Made by a program: the position numbers and the translations under genes
The notes under the pieces: model-generated
What the model was told of the DNA's origin: nothing
The model's database searches: none
What the model saw: only the letters and a program-made list of their open reading frames with translations
In this document: positions 8,046 to 19,004 of the stretch, in pieces
Layout of the letters: every line of letters starts with the position of its first letter
Numbering within the stretch: the first letter of the stretch is position 1
Origin: CAVUXJ01 sp963814975
GTDB lineage: Bacteria; Acidobacteriota; Vicinamibacteria; Vicinamibacterales; CAVVIG01
NCBI GenBank assembly: GCA_963814975.1
Contig: CAWFFB010000037.1
Location: 62,001-126,000 of the forward strand
Length of the DNA stretch: 64,000 nucleotides
Direction: 5' to 3'

Positions 8046-9275
8046 ATGAAGCGGAAGCGTAATTTTCTGGTCGGTGGCACGTTTGTCGTTCTGCTGGTGG
8101 CGCTCGGCGCCGCCCAGACAATGATGGAGCGCGCGGCAGCGCAGCAGCGCAGCGGAAACATCCAGGCGCCGCGGTTCGAAGTCGATCCGCTGTGGCCCAA
8201 GCCGCTGCCGAACCATTGGATCCTGGGAAACAACATCGGGGTATGGGCCGACGAACAGGACGTCATTTGGACGATCAACCGGAGTGGTGATTCGCTGGCG
8301 CCACAAGAGAAAGCCCTTGATCTGAAGAACGGGGAATGCTGCGCCGGGGCGCCACCCGTCCTCGGGTACGACGCCGCGGGCAACGTCGTGCGGCACTGGG
8401 GAGGCGAGGGGCAGGGCTACGACTGGCCGGACTCCAACCACGGCATCTTCGTCGATCACACCGGCAGCGTGTGGATCGGCGGAAACGGCCCGGGCGACTC
8501 TCATATCCTGAAGTTCACGAAGGATGGAAAGTTCCTGTTACAGATCGGCAAGCCGAACGCCCGCCAGGTTCCGGGCGCGGCCGCCGGAGCCAAGCCGACG
8601 TTCCGCCGCGACAGCAACGACAAGATGAACTTCGGCCGCGTGGCAAAGATCACGGTCGATCCGAAGGCCAACGAGGCCTACATCGCTGACGGCTATTTCA
8701 ACACGCGCGTGGCAGTGCTCGACGCCAGTACGGGTGCGATGAAGCGGTATTGGGGCGCGTACGGCGGCAAGCCCGACGACGCCGACCTCGGCCCGTACGA
8801 TCCGAGCGCTCCGCCGGCCAAGCAGTTCCGCAACCCGGTCCACTGCGCCGATCTGTCGAAGGACGGACTCCTGTATGTGTGCGACCGGGTGAACGATCGG
8901 CTGCAGGTCTTCCGTCCCGACGGTACCTTCGTGAAGGAAGCGTTCATCATGAAGAACACCAAGGCTGCCGGCTCGGTGTGGGACGTGGCGTTCTCGCGGG
9001 ATCCGCAGCAGCGGTACATCTATGTCGCTGACGGCATCAACAACCGCGTGCACATTCTTCAGCGCGATACGCTCGAACTGCTGACGAGTTTCGGAGATGG
9101 AGGCCGGCAGCCGGGCCAGTTCTACGGCGTGCACAGCATCGCCACCGACTCGAAGGGCAACATCTACACGACCGAGACCTGGGAAGGCAAACGCCTCCAG
9201 AAGTTCGTGTTCAAGGGCGTCGGACGGGTCACCAGTCCGAATCAGGGCGTGCTCTGGCCGCGGTCGACCAACTAG
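8046..9275 (+). CDS. Exported NHL-repeat six-bladed beta-propeller protein
   Basis: This 409-residue protein has an N-terminal signal or anchor (FLVGGTFVVLLVALGAAQT) and repeated blades of the type D..G.VWI.....(H)ILKFT.DGKFL and GLLYVCDR.NDRLQVFRPDG, typical of NHL propellers. Its mature N-terminus, F-x-VDPLWPKPLPNHW, is shared with the NHL protein at 61002-62144, so the two are paralogues. These propellers usually bind ligands or proteins outside the cell; some relatives are lyases or lactonases, but no catalytic signature is clear here. It is divergent from the molybdenum hydroxylase operon and is followed by a strong hairpin at 9320. Confidence 0.88.
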   Translation: MKRKRNFLVGGTFVVLLVALGAAQTMMERAAAQQRSGNIQAPRFEVDPLWPKPLPNHWILGNNIGVWADEQDVIWTINRSGDSLAPQEKALDLKNGECCAGAPPVLGYDAAGNVVRHWGGEGQGYDWPDSNHGIFVDHTGSVWIGGNGPGDSHILKFTKDGKFLLQIGKPNARQVPGAAAGAKPTFRRDSNDKMNFGRVAKITVDPKANEAYIADGYFNTRVAVLDASTGAMKRYWGAYGGKPDDADLGPYDPSAPPAKQFRNPVHCADLSKDGLLYVCDRVNDRLQVFRPDGTFVKEAFIMKNTKAAGSVWDVAFSRDPQQRYIYVADGINNRVHILQRDTLELLTSFGDGGRQPGQFYGVHSIATDSKGNIYTTETWEGKRLQKFVFKGVGRVTSPNQGVLWPRSTN

Positions 9276-9319
9276 GTAATCGATTAGTCGTTAGCGTCGC
9301 CTGCCTCTAACAACAGCCT

Positions 9320-9352
9320 CGGGGCGCCGGTGAAAGCCGATCCGGCGCCCCG
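9320..9352 (+). terminator. Intrinsic terminator-like hairpin after the NHL gene
   Basis: A perfect 11-bp stem (cggggcgccgg / ccggcgccccg) with an 11-base loop begins 45 bases after the stop codon at 9275. The following bases (acaattgttc) have only a weak T content, so it could stop transcription or protect the 3' end. Confidence 0.6.
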
Positions 9353-9572
9353 ACAATTGTTCAGGCTCCCGTCACTTCCTGTGTTCGGGCGCCGCTCCTC
9401 ACGCTCGCATTTCCAGCTTTCCTTAATCCGCCCGGTTCATCGACATTCGAGCGGGTGTGTCCGCCAGTTCCATTTTTTCTTGGCACCACGCTTGCTGAAT
9501 AGCCCGACAGCTTCGCTCGGTCGCCGTTCTGGCAGACTGACAAGAGCTGTCGAAGCTCCCCCACACAATGGA

Positions 9573-9595
9573 CGGGAGGCGTAAGTGGCCTCCCG
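9573..9595. repeat. Perfect 8-bp inverted repeat hairpin
   Basis: cgggaggc and gcctcccg form a perfect stem around a seven-base loop inside the gene-poor region. There is no T-run, and the function is unclear. Confidence 0.5.
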
Positions 9596-10160
9596 ACACG
9601 TCTGTACACTCATTGTTCGGTCGAACGCTCGGGGCGTCCAGTGTCCGACGGTTCCACACAGAATGGAAACGCGTTACCCAGACCGCGCGGCCCAGGATGG
9701 CTTTGATCGCTTGACGTACTTGCGAGTTTCGTGAAGGCGGGATCGCGGCGTAGCGCGTGACGAGGGTGGGGCCGGCGTTGTCGGCGAGCGCCAGTTCCAA
9801 CTTGCCATCGAAACGATCGATCGAGGAGTTGTTTCAGGTCGCCCGCGCCGGCATGGATGTTCTTTCGCAGATAGAGGGATCAACCACGTCCACATATCGG
9901 AGATGGTGAGAACCGCGTCCGGCTGAGCTGGCAGCGCACGATTGATCTAGTAGGCCTCCATTTTGCAACCCGTTCAGCTGCAGATCTGCGACACTTGACC
10001 GATGCGGATTGTGAAACGCAGAGTGCAGAGCGCCCGTGCAGCCGTGATCGCGAAGCCTGCTCGCCCTCGACAGGTGTCCCCATCATTCTCGATGTCGGCC
10101 GTCAACGGAGGCTGACGTCTCGCAGAGCCGCGGTCCATCCGCGCCGAATGTTCCTCACCG

Positions 10161-13100
10161 ATGACCGACGCCACCGCGACGCGACCGGACACCCCGCCGC
10201 AGGAATCTGTTGACCACCAGCCCTTGAGCAGGCCCGAGCTGTTCAGTCAGGAACAGCTCGAGACGCACGCGATTGCGCTGGCGCAGTCGCACCAGATCGC
10301 GCCGGATCGGGAAGCCGGCCGCCCGCTCCTCGCCCGGCTCGACGAGAGCGTGCGGCACCTGGACGCCGCGTACAAGCTCCTTCAAGCCGAGGCCAGCGCC
10401 GGCGCGCCACCAGTCGGCTCCGAAGACTGGCTGCGCGACAACTATCACGTCGTCCAGGATCAGGTCCGCGAGATTCGACGCGATCTGCCCAAGAAGTACT
10501 ACGTCGAACTTCCGAAGCTCGCGGGCGGTCCGCTGGCGGGCTACCCCCGCGTCTATATGATCGCGCGCGAGCTGATCGCGCACACGGCCGGCCGGCTGGA
10601 TCTCGACACGCTGGTGGAGTTCTTGACCGCGTATCAGCGGGTCGCGCCGCTCTCGATGGGTGAAACCTGGGCGGTGCCGATCATGCTCCGCGTCGCGCTG
10701 GTCGAGGAACTGCGCCGGCTGGCAGACGGGGTGGTATCGGCCCGCCGCAGCCGGGGCCAGGCCCGCCGGTGGATCGCGCTCCTCGCGGACGGCGCGTCGG
10801 ATTCGGCCAGCGCCATCGATCAGCTTCTCCACACCGAGCTCCAGGCGAACGGACGGCTGTCGGCGGCCTTTATCGTCGAACTCCTGCAGTGGCTGCGCGA
10901 TCAGCCTCCCTCGGCGGCTCCCGCCTGGCAGGCGTTGCAGCGTGCGCTGCAGGCGCAGGGTGACACCCCGGAGGAGATGCTGCGAAGCGAGCATCAGCGC
11001 GAAGCGGCCGATCAACTCGCGATCGGAAACGTGATCACCAGCATGCGACTGCTCTCGTCGATTGAGTGGCCGGTGTTTTTCGATCGCGTCGGCCTGGTCG
11101 AGCGGGCGCTTCGCGAGGATCCCTCTGGCGCGTACGTCGAGATGGATTTTCCGACGCGCGACCGCTACCGCCACTCCGTCGAGCAGTTGGCGAGAGGCGC
11201 GAAGCAGCCTGAATTGACGGTCGCGCGCCGCGCCGTCACCCTGGCCCGCGAGGCGCAACTGGCGGCTCCCGAAAATGACCGGCGCCATCACGTCGGGTAC
11301 TACCTGATTTCCCGCGGCCGGTTCCTCCTCGAAAAGGAGGTGGGCTACGAGGCCACCGTCCGTGAACGGCTGGCGCGTTTCATCTTCCAGCACCCCGTCC
11401 TCGGGTACTTGAGCACGATCGCGGCCGCGATCGGAATGACGATGACCAGCCTGCTGGTGTACGCGGCGCGCCGCGGCGCGACCGACGGAGAGCTGTGGCT
11501 GGTGGCGCTGATCACCCTGATCCCGGTGAGCGAGCTGGCGATCAGTCTGCTGAACCTCATCATCACCTCGCAGGTGCCCCCCCGCCAGCTCCCCAAGCTG
11601 GAGATGCGCGGGGGGATTCCCCCTCGCGATCGCACGATGGTCGTCGTCCCGGCCATCGTCGACTCACTTGAACGGCTCGATTCGCTGCTCGCTGATCTCG
11701 AGGTGCGCTTCTTCGCGAATCGCGATCCGAACCTGCACTTCGCGCTGCTGAGCGACTTCGCCGACAGCGAGCAACCGTCACAGCCTGGCGACGAAGCCCT
11801 CGTTGCCGGGGCGACGCACCGGGTGACCGAGCTCAACGCGCAGCACGGCGCCGATCGGTTCTTCCTATTTCACCGCGCCCGCCAGTGGAATCCGTGCGAG
11901 CGGCGCTGGATGGGATGGGAGCGCAAGCGCGGCAAGCTGACGGAGTTCAACCGGCTGCTTCGCGGCGACACGGGGACCAGCTTCGTCGTGCGCCACGGCA
12001 ACGTCTCGCTTCTGCCGTCGGTCCGCTACGTCATCACGCTCGATTCCGACACCCAGCTGCCGATTCAGACCGCCCGGCGGCTGGTCGGGACGTTGTCGCA
12101 TCCGTTGAACCGGCCGCGCTTCGACCCGGAGTTACAGCGGGTCACCGAAGGTTACGGCGTGCTTCAGCCGCGCATCGCGGTCAACCTGGTCAGTGCCAAC
12201 CGTACGACGTTCGCGAAGGTGTTCTCCGGTCACGTCGGTGTTGATCCGTATACCACGGCCGTGTCTGACGTCTACCAGGATCTGTTTCACGAAGGCAGCT
12301 ACGTCGGCAAGGGCATATATGATGTCGACGCGTTCGAAGCGGCGCTGGCGAACCGGGTACCGGAAAACCGGCTGCTCAGCCACGATCTCTTCGAGGGATC
12401 CTACGCCCGCGCCGGGCTGTGCACCGATATCCATCTGGTCGACGACTACCCGGCGCACTATCTGACCGCCGCCGCCCGCTTGCACCGATGGGTCCGCGGC
12501 GACTGGCAGATCGCGCGCTGGCTCTGGCGCACGGTACCCGACGGCACCGGACGCGCCGTACCGAACACGTTGCCGGTCATCGCGCGCTGGAAGATCCTCG
12601 ACAACCTCCGGCGCAGCCTCATCGCGCCGTCGCTGCTGGCCCTGCTCGTCGCGGGGTGGACGGTCCTCCCGGCTTCGCCCGGGCTCTGGACCGCGCTCGC
12701 CCTGCTGGTGCTGGCGTTCCCTGCCTACACCCAGGTGGCCCGGTCGCTCAGGGGAACGGTGCCTGGCGTGCCGTTCCGCGAACACCTGCGGGCTGAAGGC
12801 GACAACATTCGGACGAGCCTTCGTCAGTCGTTCCTTTCCGTGGCGCTGCTGGCCCATCAGAGCGTCGTGATGGTCGATGCCATCACGCGCGCGCTGGTGC
12901 GAATCAGCATCACCAAGCGATCGCGGCTCGAGTGGGTGACGGCCGATCGTGTCGAACCGGCGCAGAATTCAGCCGCCGCCGTGTTCCGCCGCATGTGGCA
13001 GGCCCCGGTGCTGGCGTTCGCCGCGACGCTGATTGTCGCCACGGTTGCGCCGGCTCACCTCTGGCTCGCCCTTCCGATCGTGGTCCTCTGGCTGGTGTCT

Positions 13101-16100
13101 CCGGCTCTGGCGCACGCAACCGGCCAGCCGCTGACGCACCGCCGCCTCCCGCTCGGCCGCAGCGACCGCATGGTGCTTCGAAAAGTTGCCCGCCGCACCT
13201 GGCTCTTTTTCGAGGAGATGGTTCTTCCCCCCGACAACCATCTCGTGCCCGACAACTACCAGGAGGATCGTCCGCATCCGATCGCCCACCGAACCTCGCC
13301 CACCAATATCGGTCTGCAGCTGTTGTCGACGCTGTCGGCGTACGACTTCGGGTACCTGAGCTTCACGACGGTTCTGGATCGTCTCGAGCCGACCTTCGAT
13401 ACGCTGCTGCACATGCCGCGTTACCGGGGGCATTTCTACAACTGGTACGACACCCAATCCCTCAGTCCGCTGGCGCCGCCGTACATCTCGACGGTTGATA
13501 GCGGAAACCTGGCGGCGTATCTCCTCACGTTGCGATCGGGGCTCAATCAGATCGTGGAATCAGCGCCGATCATCGGCGCCTCGTTTCTGCGAGGCCTCGA
13601 GGATGATGTCGCCCTTTGCGAGGACGACATCGCAAAGGCGACCGGAGCGGCGACCAGGTGGGCCTTGCGAAAGGAACTGAGCAGCCTGCGGGCGCTGCTG
13701 CGCGAGACGCCGTCCACGCTCACCGGGTGGCGACGACTGCTTCCGCACCTCGCCGATCGTCTGTCGGCCGTCAGCGTGTTGTTCCACGAGATCGAGGAGC
13801 CGCTGCTCGTGGAAGCGCACGGACCGACCTCGCTCGCGTTGACGAGCGCAGGGCAGTGGCTCGAGCGGGCGGCCATCGCCGTCGGGGACCGCCAGCAGGA
13901 ATTGGATCGCCTGGCGGGGTGGACAGACGCTGTCGGGGGCGGATCGGCAGCGGCACCCGCGTCCGTCCCGAGCCTGTCGCGGCTGGTCGCGTGGTGTGAA
14001 GAGCAGCTGAGCTCGATGTCCTCCGATCCGACCGCTGCCGACCGCTACGGGCAGATCGAAAACGCGCTGCGATACGCCGAAGAGCTGACTGAGCGCGCGG
14101 AGCGCCTCGGCGTCCTGGCCGACGATTTGATCGAGGAAACCGAGTTTGGATTCCTCTTCAATCCGGAGCGGAGTCTGTTCTCGATCGGGTTCAGCGTCTC
14201 AGACGGCCGGCTGGACAACTCGTATTACGACCTCCTCGCGTCCGAAGCCCGGCTCGCGAGCTTCATGGCGATCTTGATCGGGACGATTTCGCACGAGCAC
14301 TGGTTCAAGCTGGGACGATTGCTGACGCCGGCCGGACACTCGCGCGCGTTGTTGTCCTGGAGCGGGTCGATGTTCGAGTACCTGATGCCGCTGCTCGTGA
14401 TGCGCGTGTATCCCGGCACGCTGCTCGACGAGACGTACGACGCGGTGGTCGAGCGCCAAATCCAGTACGGTGCGCAGCGCGGCGTGCCGTGGGGGATCTC
14501 CGAGTCGGCGTATTACGCGCAGGACATCGAGGGGAACTACCAGTACCGCGCCTTCGGCGTGCCTGGCCTGGGCCTGAAGCGCGGCCTCGCCGACGATCTC
14601 GTCGCCGCGCCGTATGCCTGTCTGCTCGCCGCGCCGCTGGAGCCGGCCGAGGTCGTGCGAAACCTCGAGCGCCTCCGCGCCGCGGGCATGTTGGGCCGCT
14701 ACGGATTCTATGAAGCGATTGACTACACCGCGGATCGGCTGCCCGAGGATCGGAGCAGCGGCGTGGTGCTGCGCACCTTCATGGCGCACCACCAGGGCAT
14801 GAGCCTGCTTTCGCTCGACAACCTGCTGAACGGGTCACCGATGCAGAACCGTTTTCACGCGGATCCGCGCGTCCAGGCCGCCGACCTGTTGCTGCAGGAG
14901 CGGGTGCCGCATCAGGTGCCGCTGAGGGACCCTCCGATCGAGCAGGCGGATCATCTCCCGATGAGCCGCCGGCTGCAGGCGCCGGCCGTCCGCCGCTACG
15001 TGACGCCGCACACCCGGAGCCCTCGCGTGCACCTCCTGTCGAACGGGTCGTACACCGTGATGGTCACAAATGCGGGCGGTGGATACAGCCGGCGCCAGGA
15101 CCTCGCCATGACCCGGTGGCGCGAGGACATCACGACCGATTCGTGGGGCAGTTTCTGTTACGTCCGCGACCTGCAGACCGGAAAGTTCTGGTCGACGACC
15201 CATCAACCGAGCGGGCGCAGCGCGGACGAATACGAAGCGACGTTTGCGCTCGATCGCGCGGTCTGGCGGCGGCTCGACGAGGAGCTCGAGATTCGCACCG
15301 AGGTGGTCGTGTCGCCCGAGGACGATGCCGAGTTGAGGCGGGTGTCGATCACCAATCACAGCCGCCGGCTGCGCACGCTCGACCTGACCAGTTATGCGGA
15401 GGTCGTGCTCGCTCCGGCAAGCGCTGACCTGGCGCACCCGGCTTTCAGCAACCTGTTCATTGAAACGATCGCGGTGCCCGAGCGCGACGCGCTCATCTGT
15501 GTGCGGCGCCCACGCTCCGGCACCGAGCGCCCGTACTTGATTCACGTGCTCACCGGCCGCGGGCGCATCGGCGGCGTCACGCAATACGAAACCGACCGGG
15601 CCCGCTTCATCGGACGCGGCCGCACCGTTGAATCTCCGATTGCGCTCGTCGGGAACGAACGCCTCTCGAACACCACCGGGCCGGTCCTGGACCCGATCGT
15701 CAGCCTGCGCCAATCGATCCGCCTGCCTCCGGGCGGGACCGCCCGACTGTCGTTCACCACGGGGTATGCCGACAGCGAGGACAGCGCGCGGCGTCTCATC
15801 GAGAAGTATCACGATCGGCGGGCGGTAGCGCGCGCGCTCGGGCTGGCAAGCACGCACAGCGAGATCGAGATGCGCCATCTCGGCTTGACCGCCGAGGACA
15901 CCATGCGTTTCCAGCGGCTCGCCGGGCGGCTGCTCTACGGCGATCCCCGGCTGCGATCCGCCGAGGCGCAGCTCAGGAACCGCAGTGCTCAGAGAGAGCT
16001 GTGGAAGTACGGCATCTCCGGCGATCTGCCGATCCTGCTTCTCGGCGTGTCGGACGGCGCGCCGCTGCCGTTGTTCCGCGAATTGCTCAAGGCGCACGAA

Positions 16101-18866
16101 TACCTTCGGGGAAAAGGGCTCTCCTTCGACCTTGTCGTGCTGAACACGTACGGCGCAAGCTATCGGCAGGAGCTCTCCGAGGCGTTGCGTCAGGTCGTCG
16201 AGAGCGGTCCCGAGCAGGCGTGGCTGGACCGACCGGGCGGTGTCTTCCTGTTGCGGGCGGACTTGATGTCCCGCGAGGAGCAAACGCTTCTGCACGCCGC
16301 CGCCCGTGTGGTGCTCGACGGCGCTCGCGGCGATCTGCAGCAACAACTGGGACACCTTCAAGCGCCCTTCGAGTCGCTGCACGAGCGGGCGCTCCACGTG
16401 GCGCTTTCCAAGGCGGCGCCGAGCGATCAGCCCGATGCATCGCGTGTCGACACGGCCGATCTCGAGATGTTCAACGGCTTCGGCGGCTTCGCCAACGGCG
16501 GCCGTGAATACGTGATTCACGTCAATCAGGCCGCCGGCGCCATCGGACCCCGGCCGTGGGCGAACGTCGTGGCCCATTCGGGGTTCGGATTCGCCGCGAC
16601 GGAATCGGGGCCGGGCTTTACCTGGTCCGAAAACAGCCACGACAACCGGCTGACGCCGTGGCATAACGACCCGGTCAGCGATCCTTCGGGCGAGGCGGTC
16701 TTCATCCGCGACGAGCACACCGGCCGCTTCTGGTCGGCCACACCGCTGCCGGCCGGCGATGGCCAGCGGTATACCGTCCGGCACGGCCAGGGCTACACCG
16801 CATGGCAGCACGCGCGCGACGAGATCGCGTCGAGCCTTCGTGTGTTCGTGCCGATGAACCAGCCGGTCAAGGTGTTTCAACTCGTGCTGCGCAACCAGTC
16901 GGCGCGCCCCAGGGAGTGCTCGGTGACGCTGTACGCTGAATGGGTGCTCGGCGAGGACCCGTCGCGGACCGGCCTTCATGTCGTCACGAGCCGCGAACCC
17001 ACGACGGGAGCGGTGCTGGCGCGCAATGCCTTTCGGGACCAATTTGCGGACCGCGTGGCATTCCTCGATCTGTATTCCGGCGCGGGGCGGACCATCACCG
17101 GCGATCGAACCGAATTCATCGGACGCAACGGCACGCTCCGGCAGCCCGCCGCGTTGACGCGCGAAGCGCTGTCGGACCGGACGGGCGCCGCTCTCGATCC
17201 GTGCGGCGCCGTTCAGGTCCGCGTCACCCTGGCCCCCTCCGAGGAACGGACGCTGATCGGCGTGCTCGGCGAGGCCGTCGATGTGGCGGCGGCGCGAACA
17301 CTGGTGCAGCGCTACCGGGACCCGGAGAACGCCAGATCGGCCTTCGACGAAACATCCGCCTTCTGGGAACAGACCCTCGGGACCCTGATCGTCAAAACGC
17401 CTGATCGATCGATGGACCTGATGATGAATCGGTGGCTCCTGTACCAGACGCTCGCCTGCCGCGTCTGGGGACGCTCGGCCTTCTATCAGTCGAGCGGCGC
17501 CTTCGGGTTCCGAGATCAGCTCCAGGACGTGCTCGCGCTGCTCCCCTCGGCGCCTCACCTGGTTCGCGAGCATGTCCTTCGTGCGGCGTCGCGGCAATTC
17601 GTGGATGGAGACGTCCAGCACTGGTGGCACGAACCGGCCGGCCAGGGCGTCCGCACGCGGTGCTCGGACGACCGGTTGTGGCTGGTGTTCGCGACGCTGG
17701 AGTATGTCGGCGCCACGGCCGACGACTCGGTGCTGGACGAACTGGTGCCGTTTCTCGATGGCCGGCGGCTGAATCCTGGCGAAGACGAAGCCTACGAACA
17801 GCCGACTGTCTCGCACGAACGGGCTTCCTTGTACGAGCATTGCGTGCGTGCCGTGGCGCTCAACCTGGAGACCGGCGCTCATGGCTTGCCGCTGATGGGC
17901 ACCTGCGACTGGAACGACGGGATGAACCTGGTCGGTCGCGAGGGGAAAGGTGAAAGCGTGTGGCTCGGGTGGTTCCTGCTGCACCTCCTTCCACGGCTCG
18001 CCGACGTCGCGGCTGCCCACGGCGATCTCGATCGCGCGGAGTCCTACCGGCACCACGTCTCTCGCCTGGCCGTCGCCGTGGAGGAGGCGTGGGACGGAGC
18101 CTGGTACCGTCGCGCCTACTTCGACGACGGGACGCCGCTGGGATCGGCGTCGAACGAGGAATGCCGCATCGACTCGATCGCCCAGTCCTGGGCGGTCATC
18201 TCCGGCACCGCCGATACGGGACGCGCGCGGCGCGCGATGGAATCGACCGATGAGCAGCTCGTGAAACGCGAGGACGGCCTCATCCTGCTGTTGACGCCGC
18301 CCTTCAATCGGATGGTGCCCGATCCCGGCTACATCAAGGGGTACGTGCCGGGCGTGCGCGAGAACGGCGGTCAATATACCCACGCCGCGCTCTGGACTGT
18401 CCTGGCCTTCGCCCGGATGGGCGATGGTGATCGAGCGGCGGAGCTCTTCGCGCTGCTCAACCCGGTGAACCACACGCGGACGAGCGAGGCAGTCCGGCGC
18501 TACAAGGTCGAGCCGTATGTGGTGGCAGCTGACGTTTACTCACAACCGCCGCATACGGGCCGCGGGGGGTGGACCTGGTATACGGGATCGGCTGGGTGGA
18601 TGTATCGAGTCGGCATGGAGAACATGCTGGGCATCACCCTGCGCCGCGGCGCGCTTCGAATCGATCCCTGCATTCCGCGCGACTGGCCCGAGTACGAAGT
18701 TCGCTTCAAAGCCCGTGACGCCGAATACCGCATCCTCGTCGAGAATCCCGCCAGGGTGAACCGGGGAGTGCAGCGATTGGAAGTGGATGGCGTCGAGCGC
18801 ACCGGCCAGGAAGTCGTCATCGTCAACGACGGCGCGGTTCATACGGTGCGAGTCGTTCTCGGGTAG
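10161..18866 (+). CDS. ndvB: Cyclic beta-1,2-glucan synthase-like protein (GT84 + glycoamylase + GH94)
   Basis: This is a giant 2901-residue multidomain protein with the size and order of NdvB/Cgs. Membrane helices lie around residues 411-475 and 830-990. A glycosyltransferase domain (about 480-800) shows VITLDSDTQLP near 626 and HRWVRGDWQ near 780. A glycoamylase-like cyclisation domain (about 1320-1580) contains FGFLFNPER and ISEHEHW-like elements (seen as SHEHW). Two carbohydrate-binding sandwich domains follow. The C-terminal GH94 phosphorylase domain holds CDWNDGMN at 2582-2589, which contains the expected general acid. It should make and trim cyclic beta-1,2-glucans for the periplasm. 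The start ATG has no clear ribosome site. It is transcribed alone. Confidence 0.9.
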   Translation: MTDATATRPDTPPQESVDHQPLSRPELFSQEQLETHAIALAQSHQIAPDREAGRPLLARLDESVRHLDAAYKLLQAEASAGAPPVGSEDWLRDNYHVVQDQVREIRRDLPKKYYVELPKLAGGPLAGYPRVYMIARELIAHTAGRLDLDTLVEFLTAYQRVAPLSMGETWAVPIMLRVALVEELRRLADGVVSARRSRGQARRWIALLADGASDSASAIDQLLHTELQANGRLSAAFIVELLQWLRDQPPSAAPAWQALQRALQAQGDTPEEMLRSEHQREAADQLAIGNVITSMRLLSSIEWPVFFDRVGLVERALREDPSGAYVEMDFPTRDRYRHSVEQLARGAKQPELTVARRAVTLAREAQLAAPENDRRHHVGYYLISRGRFLLEKEVGYEATVRERLARFIFQHPVLGYLSTIAAAIGMTMTSLLVYAARRGATDGELWLVALITLIPVSELAISLLNLIITSQVPPRQLPKLEMRGGIPPRDRTMVVVPAIVDSLERLDSLLADLEVRFFANRDPNLHFALLSDFADSEQPSQPGDEALVAGATHRVTELNAQHGADRFFLFHRARQWNPCERRWMGWERKRGKLTEFNRLLRGDTGTSFVVRHGNVSLLPSVRYVITLDSDTQLPIQTARRLVGTLSHPLNRPRFDPELQRVTEGYGVLQPRIAVNLVSANRTTFAKVFSGHVGVDPYTTAVSDVYQDLFHEGSYVGKGIYDVDAFEAALANRVPENRLLSHDLFEGSYARAGLCTDIHLVDDYPAHYLTAAARLHRWVRGDWQIARWLWRTVPDGTGRAVPNTLPVIARWKILDNLRRSLIAPSLLALLVAGWTVLPASPGLWTALALLVLAFPAYTQVARSLRGTVPGVPFREHLRAEGDNIRTSLRQSFLSVALLAHQSVVMVDAITRALVRISITKRSRLEWVTADRVEPAQNSAAAVFRRMWQAPVLAFAATLIVATVAPAHLWLALPIVVLWLVSPALAHATGQPLTHRRLPLGRSDRMVLRKVARRTWLFFEEMVLPPDNHLVPDNYQEDRPHPIAHRTSPTNIGLQLLSTLSAYDFGYLSFTTVLDRLEPTFDTLLHMPRYRGHFYNWYDTQSLSPLAPPYISTVDSGNLAAYLLTLRSGLNQIVESAPIIGASFLRGLEDDVALCEDDIAKATGAATRWALRKELSSLRALLRETPSTLTGWRRLLPHLADRLSAVSVLFHEIEEPLLVEAHGPTSLALTSAGQWLERAAIAVGDRQQELDRLAGWTDAVGGGSAAAPASVPSLSRLVAWCEEQLSSMSSDPTAADRYGQIENALRYAEELTERAERLGVLADDLIEETEFGFLFNPERSLFSIGFSVSDGRLDNSYYDLLASEARLASFMAILIGTISHEHWFKLGRLLTPAGHSRALLSWSGSMFEYLMPLLVMRVYPGTLLDETYDAVVERQIQYGAQRGVPWGISESAYYAQDIEGNYQYRAFGVPGLGLKRGLADDLVAAPYACLLAAPLEPAEVVRNLERLRAAGMLGRYGFYEAIDYTADRLPEDRSSGVVLRTFMAHHQGMSLLSLDNLLNGSPMQNRFHADPRVQAADLLLQERVPHQVPLRDPPIEQADHLPMSRRLQAPAVRRYVTPHTRSPRVHLLSNGSYTVMVTNAGGGYSRRQDLAMTRWREDITTDSWGSFCYVRDLQTGKFWSTTHQPSGRSADEYEATFALDRAVWRRLDEELEIRTEVVVSPEDDAELRRVSITNHSRRLRTLDLTSYAEVVLAPASADLAHPAFSNLFIETIAVPERDALICVRRPRSGTERPYLIHVLTGRGRIGGVTQYETDRARFIGRGRTVESPIALVGNERLSNTTGPVLDPIVSLRQSIRLPPGGTARLSFTTGYADSEDSARRLIEKYHDRRAVARALGLASTHSEIEMRHLGLTAEDTMRFQRLAGRLLYGDPRLRSAEAQLRNRSAQRELWKYGISGDLPILLLGVSDGAPLPLFRELLKAHEYLRGKGLSFDLVVLNTYGASYRQELSEALRQVVESGPEQAWLDRPGGVFLLRADLMSREEQTLLHAAARVVLDGARGDLQQQLGHLQAPFESLHERALHVALSKAAPSDQPDASRVDTADLEMFNGFGGFANGGREYVIHVNQAAGAIGPRPWANVVAHSGFGFAATESGPGFTWSENSHDNRLTPWHNDPVSDPSGEAVFIRDEHTGRFWSATPLPAGDGQRYTVRHGQGYTAWQHARDEIASSLRVFVPMNQPVKVFQLVLRNQSARPRECSVTLYAEWVLGEDPSRTGLHVVTSREPTTGAVLARNAFRDQFADRVAFLDLYSGAGRTITGDRTEFIGRNGTLRQPAALTREALSDRTGAALDPCGAVQVRVTLAPSEERTLIGVLGEAVDVAAARTLVQRYRDPENARSAFDETSAFWEQTLGTLIVKTPDRSMDLMMNRWLLYQTLACRVWGRSAFYQSSGAFGFRDQLQDVLALLPSAPHLVREHVLRAASRQFVDGDVQHWWHEPAGQGVRTRCSDDRLWLVFATLEYVGATADDSVLDELVPFLDGRRLNPGEDEAYEQPTVSHERASLYEHCVRAVALNLETGAHGLPLMGTCDWNDGMNLVGREGKGESVWLGWFLLHLLPRLADVAAAHGDLDRAESYRHHVSRLAVAVEEAWDGAWYRRAYFDDGTPLGSASNEECRIDSIAQSWAVISGTADTGRARRAMESTDEQLVKREDGLILLLTPPFNRMVPDPGYIKGYVPGVRENGGQYTHAALWTVLAFARMGDGDRAAELFALLNPVNHTRTSEAVRRYKVEPYVVAADVYSQPPHTGRGGWTWYTGSAGWMYRVGMENMLGITLRRGALRIDPCIPRDWPEYEVRFKARDAEYRILVENPARVNRGVQRLEVDGVERTGQEVVIVNDGAVHTVRVVLG

Positions 18867-19004
18867 AGTCCTGTTCGGCACTGACTCGTCGTTGTTCCCG
18901 CGCGGGGCAGCGGAGCGTTGACGAGGAAGCGGAGAATCGTCGATGCGCTGGGAACGCGCACCGACAACACCGCACTCATCTTCGGCGCAACTTCGACGCC
19001 CTGT

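Larger units (their letters stand above)
9276..10160. other. Gene-poor intergenic region
   Basis: This 885-bp stretch has short open frames on both strands, but none has a convincing start, ribosome site or recognisable family. On the minus strand between about 9960 and 9640, protein-like phrases (for example KLELALADNAGPTLVTRYAA) move between frames. It could hold a decayed gene, but I cannot name it. It contains the two hairpins listed separately. No tRNA or rRNA was seen. Confidence 0.5.

Noticed and set aside
9423..9800. A 125-residue minus-strand open frame in the gene-poor region
   Set aside because: The protein-like phrases change frame and no start or family is evident; it may be a decayed gene but cannot be supported.
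14835..18473. A 1212-residue open frame on the minus strand opposite the glucan synthase gene
   Set aside because: It is a mirror of the high-GC coding strand, with Arg/Val/His-rich composition and no recognisable domains.
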